Part shown: positions 1 through 7,131 of the stretch, piece by piece
Layout of the letters: every line of letters begins with the position of its first letter
Position numbering within the stretch: the stretch's first letter is position 1
Program-made: the position numbers and the translations under genes
The notes under the pieces: model-generated
Seen by the model: only the letters and a program-made list of their open reading frames with translations
Told to the model about the DNA's origin: nothing
Database searches by the model: none
Assembly: GCF_036226365.1 (NCBI RefSeq)
Contig: NZ_CP108462.1
Location: 4,152,501-4,216,500, forward strand
Direction: 5' to 3'
DNA length: 64,000 nt
DNA from: Streptomyces sp. NBC_01262
GTDB taxonomy: Bacteria; Actinomycetota; Actinomycetes; Streptomycetales; Streptomycetaceae

Positions 1-106
1 TTACTCACCCGTTCGCCACTGATCCACCCGAAGGCTTCACCGTTCGACTTGCATGTGTTAAGCACGCCGCCAGCGTTCGTCCTGAGCCAGGATCAAACTC
101 TCCGTG
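1..106 (-). rRNA. 16S ribosomal RNA, 5' end (partial)
   Basis: Read on the minus strand, positions 100 to 81 give the universal 16S start GAGTTTGATCCTGGCTCAGG, followed by the conserved stretch leading to CACATGCAAGTCGAACGG near position 41. The mature 5' end is placed at about 106 from the TCACGGAGAG context usual in streptomycetes. Only about 106 bases are inside the window; the rest of the rrn operon lies off the left edge. Confidence 0.97.
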
Positions 107-435
107 AATGTTTTCCCGTAATCGGGATCGACACTCGCGTTGAGCGGAACCACCGGAGGAATAATCCGGTGATCCTCAGCGTCCTCGCTGTGTTTTTCTT
201 CAAAGGAACCACGTCCCAGACCATTGATGGCCTGAAGACGGGGTTATCAACATATCTGGCGTTGACTTTTGGCACGCTGTTGAGTTCTCAAGGAACGGAA
301 GCTTCCTTCGAGACCGTTTCACCGGCCCCTCCGGGCTTTCCCTTCGTTCTTCATCCAGCTTAGCAGACCCGATTTCTCGTTTCCGCCACCCTCTGGAGGG
401 GTTTGCTTTGGCGTTTCCGCCTCGGCGTGTTCACT
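107..435 (-). other. rRNA operon leader region
   Basis: This gene-free stretch lies between the rrn promoter and the mature 16S 5' end. It contains the dyad TTGAGTTCTCAA at 280-291, which on the minus strand belongs to the leader block typically found in streptomycete rrn operons (antitermination and processing signals). A second possible minus-strand -10 element, TAAGCT at 362-357, suggests that more than one promoter feeds the operon. The short ORFs here are on the wrong strand or lack coding character, and I see no gene. Confidence 0.6.
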
Positions 436-463
436 ACTTTAGCGGGTTTCCCTCCCGAGTCAT
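436..463 (-). promoter_or_regulatory. Candidate rrn promoter
   Basis: On the minus strand an ATGACT -35-like hexamer (463-458) is followed after 16 bases by TAAAGT (441-436), a reasonable housekeeping-sigma promoter pointing toward the 16S gene. The rest of the interval up to about 640 carries no recognisable gene and must also hold the upstream part of the trpS control region on the other strand. Confidence 0.5.
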
Positions 464-650
464 AATCGACTCAGGCGAATCGAATTCCGGCATGCCGGAA
501 TCGACCCCGAGGGGTTGCCGTGCAGTAGTGGTTTGCCGCTAGGCGGCGGGAGTGGCTGCTGTCGAACCACGATCGGTCCGAAGCAGCTAGATGACACTAC
601 ACCACGCCCACGAACGGTTCAAACCTGTGGCTGGCGACTCGTTTGAGGGA

Positions 651-656
651 TACCGT
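651..656 (+). promoter_or_regulatory. -10 element for the trp leader
   Basis: TACCGT lies 7 bases before the ATG of the tandem-Trp leader peptide, the spacing expected if transcription starts at or next to that ATG (leaderless leader peptide). No good -35 hexamer is visible. A GAGGGA at 645-650 could instead act as a distant ribosome site if transcription begins further upstream. Confidence 0.4.
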
Positions 657-663
657 CGGCGTC

Positions 664-711
664 ATGACCAAGCATGTGCTCAGCGCCAGCACCCAGTGGT
701 GGGCCGCCTGA
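664..711 (+). CDS. Trp leader peptide of the trpS attenuator
   Basis: A 15-codon reading frame translates to MTKHVLSASTQWWAA, with two adjacent Trp codons (TGG TGG at 697-702) three codons before the TGA stop. Tandem Trp codons in a short peptide immediately before mutually exclusive hairpins are the signature of ribosome-mediated transcription attenuation. The peptide has no function of its own: a ribosome stalled at the Trp codons when charged tRNA-Trp is scarce, or when the resident TrpRS is inhibited, decides which downstream hairpin forms. Too short for normal gene finding. Confidence 0.88.
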   Translation: MTKHVLSASTQWWAA

Positions 712-764
712 CGGCGGCCGACGCTCAGCGCATGCGACAGACGGCCGCCGCTCTCGGCGGCCGT
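699..764 (+). promoter_or_regulatory. Tryptophan attenuator (1:2, 2:3, 3:4 hairpins)
   Basis: Four complementary segments can be read. Region 1 is GGCCGCC (702-708), overlapping the Trp codons; region 2 is CGGCGGCCG (712-720); region 3 is ACGGCCGCCG (741-750); region 4 is CGGCGGCCGT (755-764). Regions 1 and 2 pair over 7 bp, 2 and 3 over 9 bp (antiterminator), and 3 and 4 over a perfect 10 bp with loop CTCT (terminator). A ribosome stalled on the Trp codons would mask region 1 and favour 2:3, allowing read-through into trpS; normal translation to the stop would mask region 2 and favour 3:4. Such attenuation is known for the auxiliary, indolmycin-resistant TrpRS gene of Streptomyces. Confidence 0.85.
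741..764 (+). terminator. Attenuator terminator hairpin
   Basis: Perfect 10-bp GC-rich stem with a 4-base loop, followed by TTGGCGTATCTGCTC rather than a true U tract. Weak U tracts are normal for streptomycete terminators. It lies 64 bases before the trpS start. Confidence 0.75.
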
Positions 765-828
765 TGGCGTATCTGCTCCCCACGCCGGCCGCGGAAGCGG
801 CGGTGATGACGAGGGAGAGTACGAAGAG

Positions 829-1830
829 ATGACGCGGATCTTCAGTGGTGTGAAGCCGACCGGGCACCTGACGTTGGGGAACTACCTGGGGGCGGTGCGC
901 AGGTGGGTGGCGGTGGACCAGCATGCGGCGGAGGCGCTGTTCTGCGTGGTGGACCTGCATGCACTGACGGTGGACCACGATCCGGCGCGGGTGCGGCGGC
1001 TGAGCAGGCAGGCGGCGAGCCTGTTGCTGGCGGCGGGGCTGGATCCGGATGTGTGCACGGTGTTCGTGCAGAGTCAGGTGGATGAGCACGCGCGGCTGGC
1101 GTATGTGCTGGAGTGCGTCGCCACGGACGGGGAGATGCGGCGGATGATCCAGTACAAGGAGAAGTCCGCGCGGGAGCGGGCGCGGGGCGGGAGTGTGCGG
1201 CTGTCGCTGCTGACGTATCCGGTGCTGATGGCGGCGGACATCCTGGCGTACGGGGCGGACGAGGTGCCGGTGGGGGACGACCAGGCGCAGCATGTGGAGC
1301 TGACGCGGGATCTGGCGGTTCGTTTCAATCAGAGGTACGGGCACACGTTCGTGGTGCCGAAGGCGGTGCATCCGCAGGTGGGGGCGCGGGTGATGAGCCT
1401 GCAGGATCCGGGTTCGAAGATGGGGAAGTCGGACGGGGACGCGGCGGCGGGGATCGTCTATCTGCTCGATGAGCCGGAGGTCGTGCGGAAGAAGGTCATG
1501 CGGGCGGTGACGGACAGCGGCCACGAGGTGGAGTACGACCGGGACGCGAAGCCCGGGGTGGCGAATCTGCTGGACATCCTGGCGGCCTGTACGGGGAGGG
1601 AGCCGGCGGCGCTGGCGGAGGACTACCACTCATACGGCGTTCTGAAGAAGGACACGGCGGAGGCGGTCGTGGAGGAGCTGCGGCCGTTGCGGGTGCGGCA
1701 TGCGGAGCTGTGTGCGGACCCGGGGTATGTGGACGGGGTACTGCGGGCGGGGGCGGAGCGGGCGCGGGGGCTGGCGCGGCCGAGGGTGGATGCGGCCTAC
1801 CGGGCGATCGGGCTGCTGCCTGCGGGCTGA
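829..1830 (+). CDS. trpS: Tryptophanyl-tRNA synthetase
   Basis: Class I aminoacyl-tRNA synthetase that charges tRNA-Trp in the cytosol. The 333 residues fit the bacterial TrpRS length. The HIGH-type ATP motif is TGHLTLGN near residue 12, and the KMSKS-type loop is KMGKS near residue 202. The gene follows a Trp attenuator, which makes it more likely to be the inducible auxiliary enzyme (the indolmycin-tolerant paralogue described in Streptomyces) than the constitutive housekeeping copy; the resistance itself is inferred. The ATG is preceded by a GGGAGAG/GAAGAG-type ribosome site. The 3' end overlaps the convergent AraC-type gene by 34 bases. Confidence 0.95.
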   Translation: MTRIFSGVKPTGHLTLGNYLGAVRRWVAVDQHAAEALFCVVDLHALTVDHDPARVRRLSRQAASLLLAAGLDPDVCTVFVQSQVDEHARLAYVLECVATDGEMRRMIQYKEKSARERARGGSVRLSLLTYPVLMAADILAYGADEVPVGDDQAQHVELTRDLAVRFNQRYGHTFVVPKAVHPQVGARVMSLQDPGSKMGKSDGDAAAGIVYLLDEPEVVRKKVMRAVTDSGHEVEYDRDAKPGVANLLDILAACTGREPAALAEDYHSYGVLKKDTAEAVVEELRPLRVRHAELCADPGYVDGVLRAGAERARGLARPRVDAAYRAIGLLPAG

Positions 1831-2795
1831 CCGGTGGGGTGACCGGTGGGGTGAAAGGCGCGGCGGTAGTCGCGGGGGCTGGTGGCCAGGCGGGCGGCGA
1901 AGTGCTGGCGCATGGTCACTTCGCTGCCGAAGCCGCAGCGGCGGGCGACTTCGGGCATGGGGAGGTCGGTGCGTTCGAGGAGCTTCTGGGCGGCGGCGAT
2001 GCGCTGGTCGAGGAGCCAGCGCAGCGGGGTGGTGCCGGTGGTGGAGGAGAAGTGGCGGGTGAAGGAGCGGGGGGACATGCCGGCCCAGGCGGCGAGGTCG
2101 GCGACGGTGAGGGGGTCGTGGAGGTGGCGGAGGGCTCGTTCGCGTACGCCGGCGAGTGCGTCGGCGTCGCGGTCGGCGGTGGGGGTCGGGTGCTCGATGA
2201 ACTGGGCCTGGGTGCCGGTGCGGAAGGGGGCGGTGACCATGGAGCGGGCGACGGCGGCGGCGGCTTCGGCGCCGTGGGCGGTGCGGACGAGGTGGAGGCA
2301 GAGGTCGATGCCGGCGGCGACGCCGGCGGAGGTCCACAGGCCGTCGTCCTCGACGAAGAGGGCGTCGGGTTCGACGGTGACGGCGGGGTGGAGCCCGGCG
2401 AGGAGGTCGGCGAGCTGCCAGTGGGTGACCGCGCGGCGGCCGTCGAGCAGGCCTGCCTGGGCCAGGGCGAAGGCGCCCGCGCACAGGGCGGCCGTCGGCG
2501 TCCCGGCGGCGTGGGCCCGGCGGAGGGCGTGGAGGACGGCCGGGGGTACCGGGTCGGTGGGGTTCTCAAGGCCGGGGACGACGACCAGGTCGGCGTCGGC
2601 GAGCCAGGACAGGGGGCGGTCCGGGGTGAGGCTGAGGCCGCCGGGCATGGGGATGGGGCCGGGGTCGGCGGCGACCCGGCGCAGTTCGAAGTCGGGTACG
2701 CCGGAGCCGTGGCCGCCGGCGCCCCAGACCTCGGTGATGACGGCGACGTCGAAGCTGCGGATGCCGGGAAAGGCGACGAGCGCCACGCGGTACAT
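1797..2795 (-). CDS. GlxA/AraC-family transcriptional regulator (DJ-1/PfpI-like N-terminus)
   Basis: 332 residues. The N-terminal half is a DJ-1/PfpI amidotransferase-like domain (starts MYRVALVAFPG, with the CAGAFALAQAGLL elbow near residue 105). The C-terminal half is an AraC-type double helix-turn-helix (MSPRSFTRHFS followed by RRCGFGSEVTMRQHF). GlxA-type proteins act as DNA-binding regulators, the amidotransferase-like part probably sensing a ligand. The start at 2795 was chosen because the DJ-1 fold begins there; a 40-residue upstream extension has no homology character. It is divergent from the isochorismatase-like gene 95 bases away, which it may control (inference). Confidence 0.88.
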   Translation of the reverse strand: MYRVALVAFPGIRSFDVAVITEVWGAGGHGSGVPDFELRRVAADPGPIPMPGGLSLTPDRPLSWLADADLVVVPGLENPTDPVPPAVLHALRRAHAAGTPTAALCAGAFALAQAGLLDGRRAVTHWQLADLLAGLHPAVTVEPDALFVEDDGLWTSAGVAAGIDLCLHLVRTAHGAEAAAAVARSMVTAPFRTGTQAQFIEHPTPTADRDADALAGVRERALRHLHDPLTVADLAAWAGMSPRSFTRHFSSTTGTTPLRWLLDQRIAAAQKLLERTDLPMPEVARRCGFGSEVTMRQHFAARLATSPRDYRRAFHPTGHPTGQPAGSSPIAR

Positions 2796-2890
2796 GGCCG
2801 CCAGTGTGACAGAGGACTTGGCGGTTTCCCATCGATGGTGAGCGTGGCCGCCACTGTCGGCGGTGTGCGCGGGGCGGCACGATCGACGGC

Positions 2891-3472
2891 ATGGAGATTT
2901 CGGAGAACGCGGCACTGATCGTGGTGGACGTACAGAAGGGCTTCGACGCCGAGGAGGTGTGGGGGCGCCGGAACAATCCGGCGGCGGAGGAGAACATCGC
3001 CGCGGTGATCGACGCGTGGCAGACGGCCGGGCGGCCGGTGGTGTTCGTACGGCACGACTCGGCGGATCTGGACTGCGGGCCGTTGCGGCCGGGGTTCTGG
3101 GGCAACGACTTCAAGGACCTCGTGGAGCAGCGCCGTGGCAAGGGCAGTGGCCCGGAGCTGCTGGTGACGAAGACGGTGAACTCGGCGTTCTACGGCGAGC
3201 CGGATCTGGACGCGTGGCTGAAGGGCGCGGGGGTGCGGCAGATCGTGATCGTCGGGATCCAGACGAACATGTGCAACGAGACCACGGCCCGGATGGGCGG
3301 GAATCTCGGGTATGACGTGATCTTCCCGCTGGACGCGATGCACACGTTCGACCTGGCGGAGGGACCTTTCGGTTGGACGGCGACCGCGGAGGAGCTGTCG
3401 CGGGCGACGGCGGTGTCGCTGCACGGCGGCGGCTTCGCGAAGGTGGTTACTACCGCGGAGCTGCTGGGCTGA
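2891..3472 (+). CDS. Isochorismatase-like cysteine hydrolase
   Basis: 193-residue single-domain hydrolase. The expected catalytic triad is visible: Asp in VVDVQKGF (about residue 13), Lys in LLVTKTVNSAFYG (about 95), and Cys in TNMCNETTARMGG (about 127). The family hydrolyses amides or vinyl ethers (nicotinamidase, isochorismatase, N-carbamoylsarcosine amidase); the substrate cannot be read from the sequence. It is divergent from a GlxA-type regulator. Its TGA stop abuts the proC stop on the other strand within GGCTGATCAGCC, so the two convergent genes have no gap between them. Confidence 0.9.
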   Translation: MEISENAALIVVDVQKGFDAEEVWGRRNNPAAEENIAAVIDAWQTAGRPVVFVRHDSADLDCGPLRPGFWGNDFKDLVEQRRGKGSGPELLVTKTVNSAFYGEPDLDAWLKGAGVRQIVIVGIQTNMCNETTARMGGNLGYDVIFPLDAMHTFDLAEGPFGWTATAEELSRATAVSLHGGGFAKVVTTAELLG

Positions 3473-4282
3473 TCAGCCGTTGCCGGAGGCCAGCTCGCGG
3501 CTGCGGTCGCGGGCGGCCTCCAGGGCGGCGATGAGGGCGTGGCGTACGCCGTGCTTCTCCAGCTCGCGGATGGCGCTGATGGTGGTGCCGGCCGGGGAGG
3601 TGACGGCCTCGCGGAGCTTGACGGGGTGTTCGCCGGAGTCGCGGAGCATGACGGCGGCGCCGATGGCGGACTGGACGATGAGGTCGTGGGCCTGGGCGCG
3701 GGGCAGGCCGAGGAGGATGCCGGCGTCGGTCATGGCCTCGACGAGGAAGTAGAAGTAGGCGGGGCCGGAGCCGGAGAGGGCGGTGGCGGCGTCCTGCTGC
3801 TTCTCGGGGACGCGCAGGGTCTTGCCGACGGGGTTGAAGATCTCCTCGGTACGGAGGAGATGGGCCTCGGTGGCGTGGCTGCCGGCGGAGATGACGGACA
3901 TGCCCTCGTCCACGAGGACGGGGGTGTTGGGCATGACGCGTACGACGGCGATGCCGTCGGCGAGCCGCTCCTCGAAGAAGGCGGTGGGGATGCCGGCCGC
4001 GGCGCTGATGACCAGGCGGTCGGCGGCGACGTGCGGGGCGAGTTCGTCGAGCAGGGCTGACATGTCCTGCGGCTTGACGGCGAGGATCAGGGTGTCGGCG
4101 ATCTTCGCCGCTTCGGCGTTGGTGACGGACTCGACCCCGTAGCGGCCGCGGAGCTCCTCGGCGCGCTCGGCGCGGCGGGCGGTGACCAGGAGGTCGGCCG
4201 GGGACCAGCCGGCCCGGATCATGCCCGAGAGGAGTGCTTCGCCGATCTTGCCGGTGCCGAGGACTGCCACTTTCTGCGTCAT
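3473..4282 (-). CDS. proC: Pyrroline-5-carboxylate reductase
   Basis: Catalyses the last step of proline synthesis, the NAD(P)H-dependent reduction of pyrroline-5-carboxylate. 269 residues, the usual length. The N-terminal Rossmann motif VAVLGTGKIGEAL and the C-terminal substrate/dimer segment SGSGPAYFYFLVEAM are typical of ProC. The start at 4282 (MTQKVAVLG) was chosen over an upstream in-frame Met because the Rossmann strand should begin within a few residues. The gene converges on the isochorismatase-like gene with adjoining stop codons. Confidence 0.95.
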   Translation of the reverse strand: MTQKVAVLGTGKIGEALLSGMIRAGWSPADLLVTARRAERAEELRGRYGVESVTNAEAAKIADTLILAVKPQDMSALLDELAPHVAADRLVISAAAGIPTAFFEERLADGIAVVRVMPNTPVLVDEGMSVISAGSHATEAHLLRTEEIFNPVGKTLRVPEKQQDAATALSGSGPAYFYFLVEAMTDAGILLGLPRAQAHDLIVQSAIGAAVMLRDSGEHPVKLREAVTSPAGTTISAIRELEKHGVRHALIAALEAARDRSRELASGNG

Positions 4283-4320
4283 GCGGCCATTTTCGCACCT
4301 GCGCATGCGCGCATGCGGCC

Positions 4321-5058
4321 TCAGGCCGTGCGCCTGCGCAGGGTCGCGGCTCCGAGGGCGAGGGCGAGTACGGCGCAGGCCGCCACGACGGCGAGGTCGC
4401 GGACGAAGGTGCCGGTGACGCCGGTGTGGGTGAGGACTTCCTTCATGCCGTCGACGGCGTACGACATGGGCAGCACATTGGAGACGGCTTCGAGGACGGG
4501 CTGCATACGGTCGCGCGGCATGAGCAGGCCGCAGAGCAGGATCTGCGGCAGGATCACGGCCGGCATGAACTGGACGGCCTGGAACTCGCTGGCGGCGAAG
4601 GCGCTGACGAACAGCCCCAGGGCGATGCCGAGGAACGCGTCGGCGAGGGCGACCAGGAGCAGCAGCCAGGCGGAGCCGGTCACGTCGAGGCCGAGGGCGA
4701 GGACGGCCAGGCCGGTGGCGAGGCAGGCCTGGACGACGGCGACGGCGCCGAAGGCGAGGGCGTAGCCGGCGAGGAGGTCGCCCTTGCCGAGCGGCATGGA
4801 GAGCAGGCGCTCCAGGGTGCCGGAGGTGCGTTCGCGCAGGGTCGCGATGGAGGTGACCAGGAACATCGTGATCAGCGGGAAGATGCCGAGCAGTGAGGCG
4901 CCGACGGAGTCGAAGGTGCCGGGGGTGGAGTCGTAGACCCAGTTCAGGAGCGCGAGCAGGACGCAGGGCACGACGAGCATGAGGGCGACGGTGCGCGGGT
5001 CGTGGCGCAGCTGGAGCAGGACCCGGCGGGCGGTGGCGAGGGTGCGGGACGGGTTCAC
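4321..5058 (-). CDS. ABC-2 type exporter permease
   Basis: 245-residue membrane protein with about six hydrophobic segments, for example VALMLVVPCVLLALLNWVY and the late LAVVAACAVLALALG, matching the ABC-2/DrrB permease pattern. Its GTG start (5058) overlaps the TGA of the ATPase gene as GTGA, so the two are translationally coupled and form one exporter. The substrate is unknown; relatives export drugs or lipids. Longer upstream frames run through the ATPase gene and were rejected. Confidence 0.9.
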   Translation of the reverse strand: MNPSRTLATARRVLLQLRHDPRTVALMLVVPCVLLALLNWVYDSTPGTFDSVGASLLGIFPLITMFLVTSIATLRERTSGTLERLLSMPLGKGDLLAGYALAFGAVAVVQACLATGLAVLALGLDVTGSAWLLLLVALADAFLGIALGLFVSAFAASEFQAVQFMPAVILPQILLCGLLMPRDRMQPVLEAVSNVLPMSYAVDGMKEVLTHTGVTGTFVRDLAVVAACAVLALALGAATLRRRTA

Positions 5059-5837
5059 CGGGATTCTCCTGCCGGGGTTGCGGCGGTTGCGGCGGCGGTC
5101 TTGTTCTGGCCGGAGTTCGCCTCGTCCACGAGGTGGAGGAAGGCGGCTTCGACGGTTTCGCTGCCCGTACGGTCGCGCAGCGCGGCCGGGGTGTCGTCGG
5201 CCAGGATGCGGCCTTCGCGCATGAGGAGCAGGCGGTGGCAGCGCTCGGCCTCGTCCATGACGTGGGAGGAGATGAGGAGGGTGGTGCCCCGGTCGGCGGC
5301 GAGGCGGTGGAACAGGGCCCACAGGTCGCGGCGCAGGACGGGGTCGAGGCCGACGGTGGGTTCGTCGAGGACGAGGAGTTCGGGTTCGCCGAGGAGGGCC
5401 ACGGCGAGGGAGACGCGGCCGAGCTGGCCGCCGGAGAGGTTGCCGGCGAGGGCGTCGGCGTGGGAGGTGAGGTCGACGTCGGCGATGGCGCGGGTGATGT
5501 CGGCGCGGGGGGCGCCGAGGACGGCGGCGAAGTAGTCGAGGTTCTGGCGGACGGTCAGGTCCTCGTAGACGGAGGGCGCCTGGGTGACGTAGCCGACGCG
5601 GGAGCGCAGGGTGCGGTGGCCGGCGGGCAGGCCGAGGACGTCCAGGGCGCCGGTGACGTGGGCCTGGGTGCCGACGATGGCGCGCATGAGGGTGGACTTG
5701 CCGCAGCCGCTTGGGCCGAGGAGTCCGGTGATCCGGCCGGGCGGCACGGCGAAGTCCAGGTTGTCCAGGACGGTGCGGCCTCCCCGCACGACGGTCAGGG
5801 CGTGGGCACGGACCGCCTCCGGCACTTTATTCATCAT
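5055..5837 (-). CDS. ABC transporter ATP-binding protein
   Basis: 260 residues with Walker A GPSGCGKST, signature LSGGQLGRVSLA, Walker B LLVLDEPTVGLD and the switch-region His in LLISSHVMDEAE. It drives the adjacent ABC-2 permease. The start lies in MMNKVPEAVR; 5837 and 5834 are both possible. No ribosome site is obvious, and a 7+7 bp palindrome spans the start codon, so the transcript may be very short-leadered and repressed by a dimeric regulator. No regulator gene sits beside the operon. Confidence 0.92.
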   Translation of the reverse strand: MMNKVPEAVRAHALTVVRGGRTVLDNLDFAVPPGRITGLLGPSGCGKSTLMRAIVGTQAHVTGALDVLGLPAGHRTLRSRVGYVTQAPSVYEDLTVRQNLDYFAAVLGAPRADITRAIADVDLTSHADALAGNLSGGQLGRVSLAVALLGEPELLVLDEPTVGLDPVLRRDLWALFHRLAADRGTTLLISSHVMDEAERCHRLLLMREGRILADDTPAALRDRTGSETVEAAFLHLVDEANSGQNKTAAATAATPAGESR

Positions 5838-5848
5838 ACGCTGAATAA
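5827..5848 (-). promoter_or_regulatory. Palindromic operator over the ABC exporter start
   Basis: Perfect inverted repeat TTATTCA (5827-5833) and TGAATAA (5842-5848) with an 8-base spacer, containing the ATPase start codon. It is strikingly AT-rich for this genome. Size and symmetry fit a TetR- or MarR-type dimer that represses an exporter operon. Confidence 0.6.
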
Positions 5849-5910
5849 TGCTCCGGCGTACGACCCTCGTCAAGAGGTGCGCCCAGTGACCAGTTGTTTA
5901 CGGAGGGTTT

Positions 5911-5969
5911 ACCCAAGGGATTGCAAAATGGTCTTGGGTTCTGGTCATATGGAGATCACGACCAGAACC
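5911..5969 (+). promoter_or_regulatory. Two overlapping inverted repeats before the secreted-protein gene
   Basis: First dyad: ACCCAAG (5911-5917) with CTTGGGT (5933-5939). Second dyad: GGTTCTGGTC (5937-5946) with GACCAGAACC (5960-5969), a perfect 10-bp arm with a 13-base spacer. They share positions 5937-5939, so as RNA they would be mutually exclusive, and as DNA they could be tandem operators. The region ends 19 bases before the ATG at 5988. Confidence 0.5.
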
Positions 5970-5987
5970 GACGGGGTGGGGTGAACC

Positions 5988-6389
5988 ATGAACCGGACCA
6001 GGGGAGTTGCGCGCGCTCTGGCCCTGTTCGCGGCTGCGCTGCTCACCCTGTTCCTCGGCGTCGAGTGCGCTTCGGCCCACTCCGTCGCCTCCCCCGGCCG
6101 CGCCGAGCGGGCAGAGCGCGCCGAACGGGCGGAGCCGAAGCGCGAGGACTGCCCGGCGCGGCACGGCGGTATCAGCGGTCTGCGGCTCGTGCTGCCCGGC
6201 TCCCCCTTCGCGCCGTCGCCGTCCCAGCGTTCGGGAGCGACCGCGTACGACGGCCCGGCCGACGCCGATCCGGGCGACGGCCCTGACGCCCCGGCCGACG
6301 CGCCGCGCTCGGGCCGGCAGTCGTCCCCGCTGAGCAGATCCGGCAGATCCGACGAGCTGCCCGTCGCCCACCAGGTGTTCCGCTGCTGA
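5988..6389 (+). CDS. Small secreted protein, unknown function
   Basis: 133 residues. A clear signal peptide (MNRTRGVARALALFAAALL, hydrophobic core, then ECASAHS as the likely cleavage region) is followed by a low-complexity Arg/Glu/Ala segment (repeats of RAE) and a Pro/Asp/Ser-rich tail ending in Cys. No domain is recognised. It is probably exported, with two or three Cys that could form disulfides. GTG GGG TGA ACC precedes the ATG, so the ribosome site is GGGGTGGGG-like. It is preceded by two inverted repeats that probably control it. Confidence 0.65.
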   Translation: MNRTRGVARALALFAAALLTLFLGVECASAHSVASPGRAERAERAERAEPKREDCPARHGGISGLRLVLPGSPFAPSPSQRSGATAYDGPADADPGDGPDAPADAPRSGRQSSPLSRSGRSDELPVAHQVFRC

Positions 6390-6528
6390 CAGGCGCGGCA
6401 GGCGCGTGACAGGCGCGACCGGCGCCCGCCCGCACCCACCTCGGTAACCCCCCACACGCAATGCGACACCTCACCGCCCCTTCCGCTCGCCCTCACGGGC
6501 GCCTGGGACGTAACGGAGGCATTCCCCC

Positions 6529-7131
6529 ATGCAGACCTTCATCGACCATGCCCGCAACTTCCGCGACCGGATCGCGGGCCACCACCAGGCACGCGAGGAG
6601 TTCGCGCGGCTCGCCACCGGCCAGTCCCCGTTGGCCCTGTTCATCACCTGCTCGGACTCCCGGGTGATCCCCGCTCTGTTCACGGGCGCCCGGCCCGGCG
6701 AGCTGTTCGAGCTGCGGACGGCGGGCAACGCCGTGCCGCCGTACCGGGACGGGCAGGGGCCCAGTTCCGAGGCCGCCACGATCGAGTACGCGGTGCGGGT
6801 GCTCGGCGTACGCGACATCGTCGTGTGCGGGCACTCGCACTGCGGCGCCGTCGGGGCCATGGCGCGCGGCGACGACCTCGCGGGCGTGCCGTCGGTGCGC
6901 GACTGGCTGACCGAGCAGGTCGAGGACGAACTGCCGGACGACGACGGCCCGGAGGTCACGGCCGCGGTGCAGCGGCATGTGCGGGCGCAGCTGGAGAGGC
7001 TGCGCGGCTATCCGTGCGTGAGGGAACGGCTGGCGGAACGCAGGCTCCGGCTGCACGGGTGGTTCTACGAGATACACACCGGGCTCGTGCTCGCCCACCG
7101 GCCGTCCGCCGACGCCTTCCTTCCCCTGTGA
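6529..7131 (+). CDS. Beta-class carbonic anhydrase
   Basis: Zinc enzyme interconverting CO2 and bicarbonate in the cytoplasm. 200 residues. The zinc ligands are Cys in ITCSDSRV (about residue 43) and His/Cys in CGHSHCGAV (about 98 and 101); the Asp-Arg pair of CSDSR is present. Ribosome site GGAGG lies upstream of the ATG. The TGA overlaps the GTG of a SulP transporter gene, so the two products are made together, which points to bicarbonate uptake or exchange. Confidence 0.95.
   Translation: MQTFIDHARNFRDRIAGHHQAREEFARLATGQSPLALFITCSDSRVIPALFTGARPGELFELRTAGNAVPPYRDGQGPSSEAATIEYAVRVLGVRDIVVCGHSHCGAVGAMARGDDLAGVPSVRDWLTEQVEDELPDDDGPEVTAAVQRHVRAQLERLRGYPCVRERLAERRLRLHGWFYEIHTGLVLAHRPSADAFLPL

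Noticed and set aside
591..806. 71-residue frame covering the trp leader region
   Set aside because: It runs through the attenuator in another frame, has no homology character, and conflicts with the tandem-Trp leader peptide.
1630..2918. Long Arg/Pro- or Gly-rich frames opposite real genes
   Set aside because: Shadow frames typical of high-GC DNA. Similar frames opposite most genes in the window were dismissed for the same reason.
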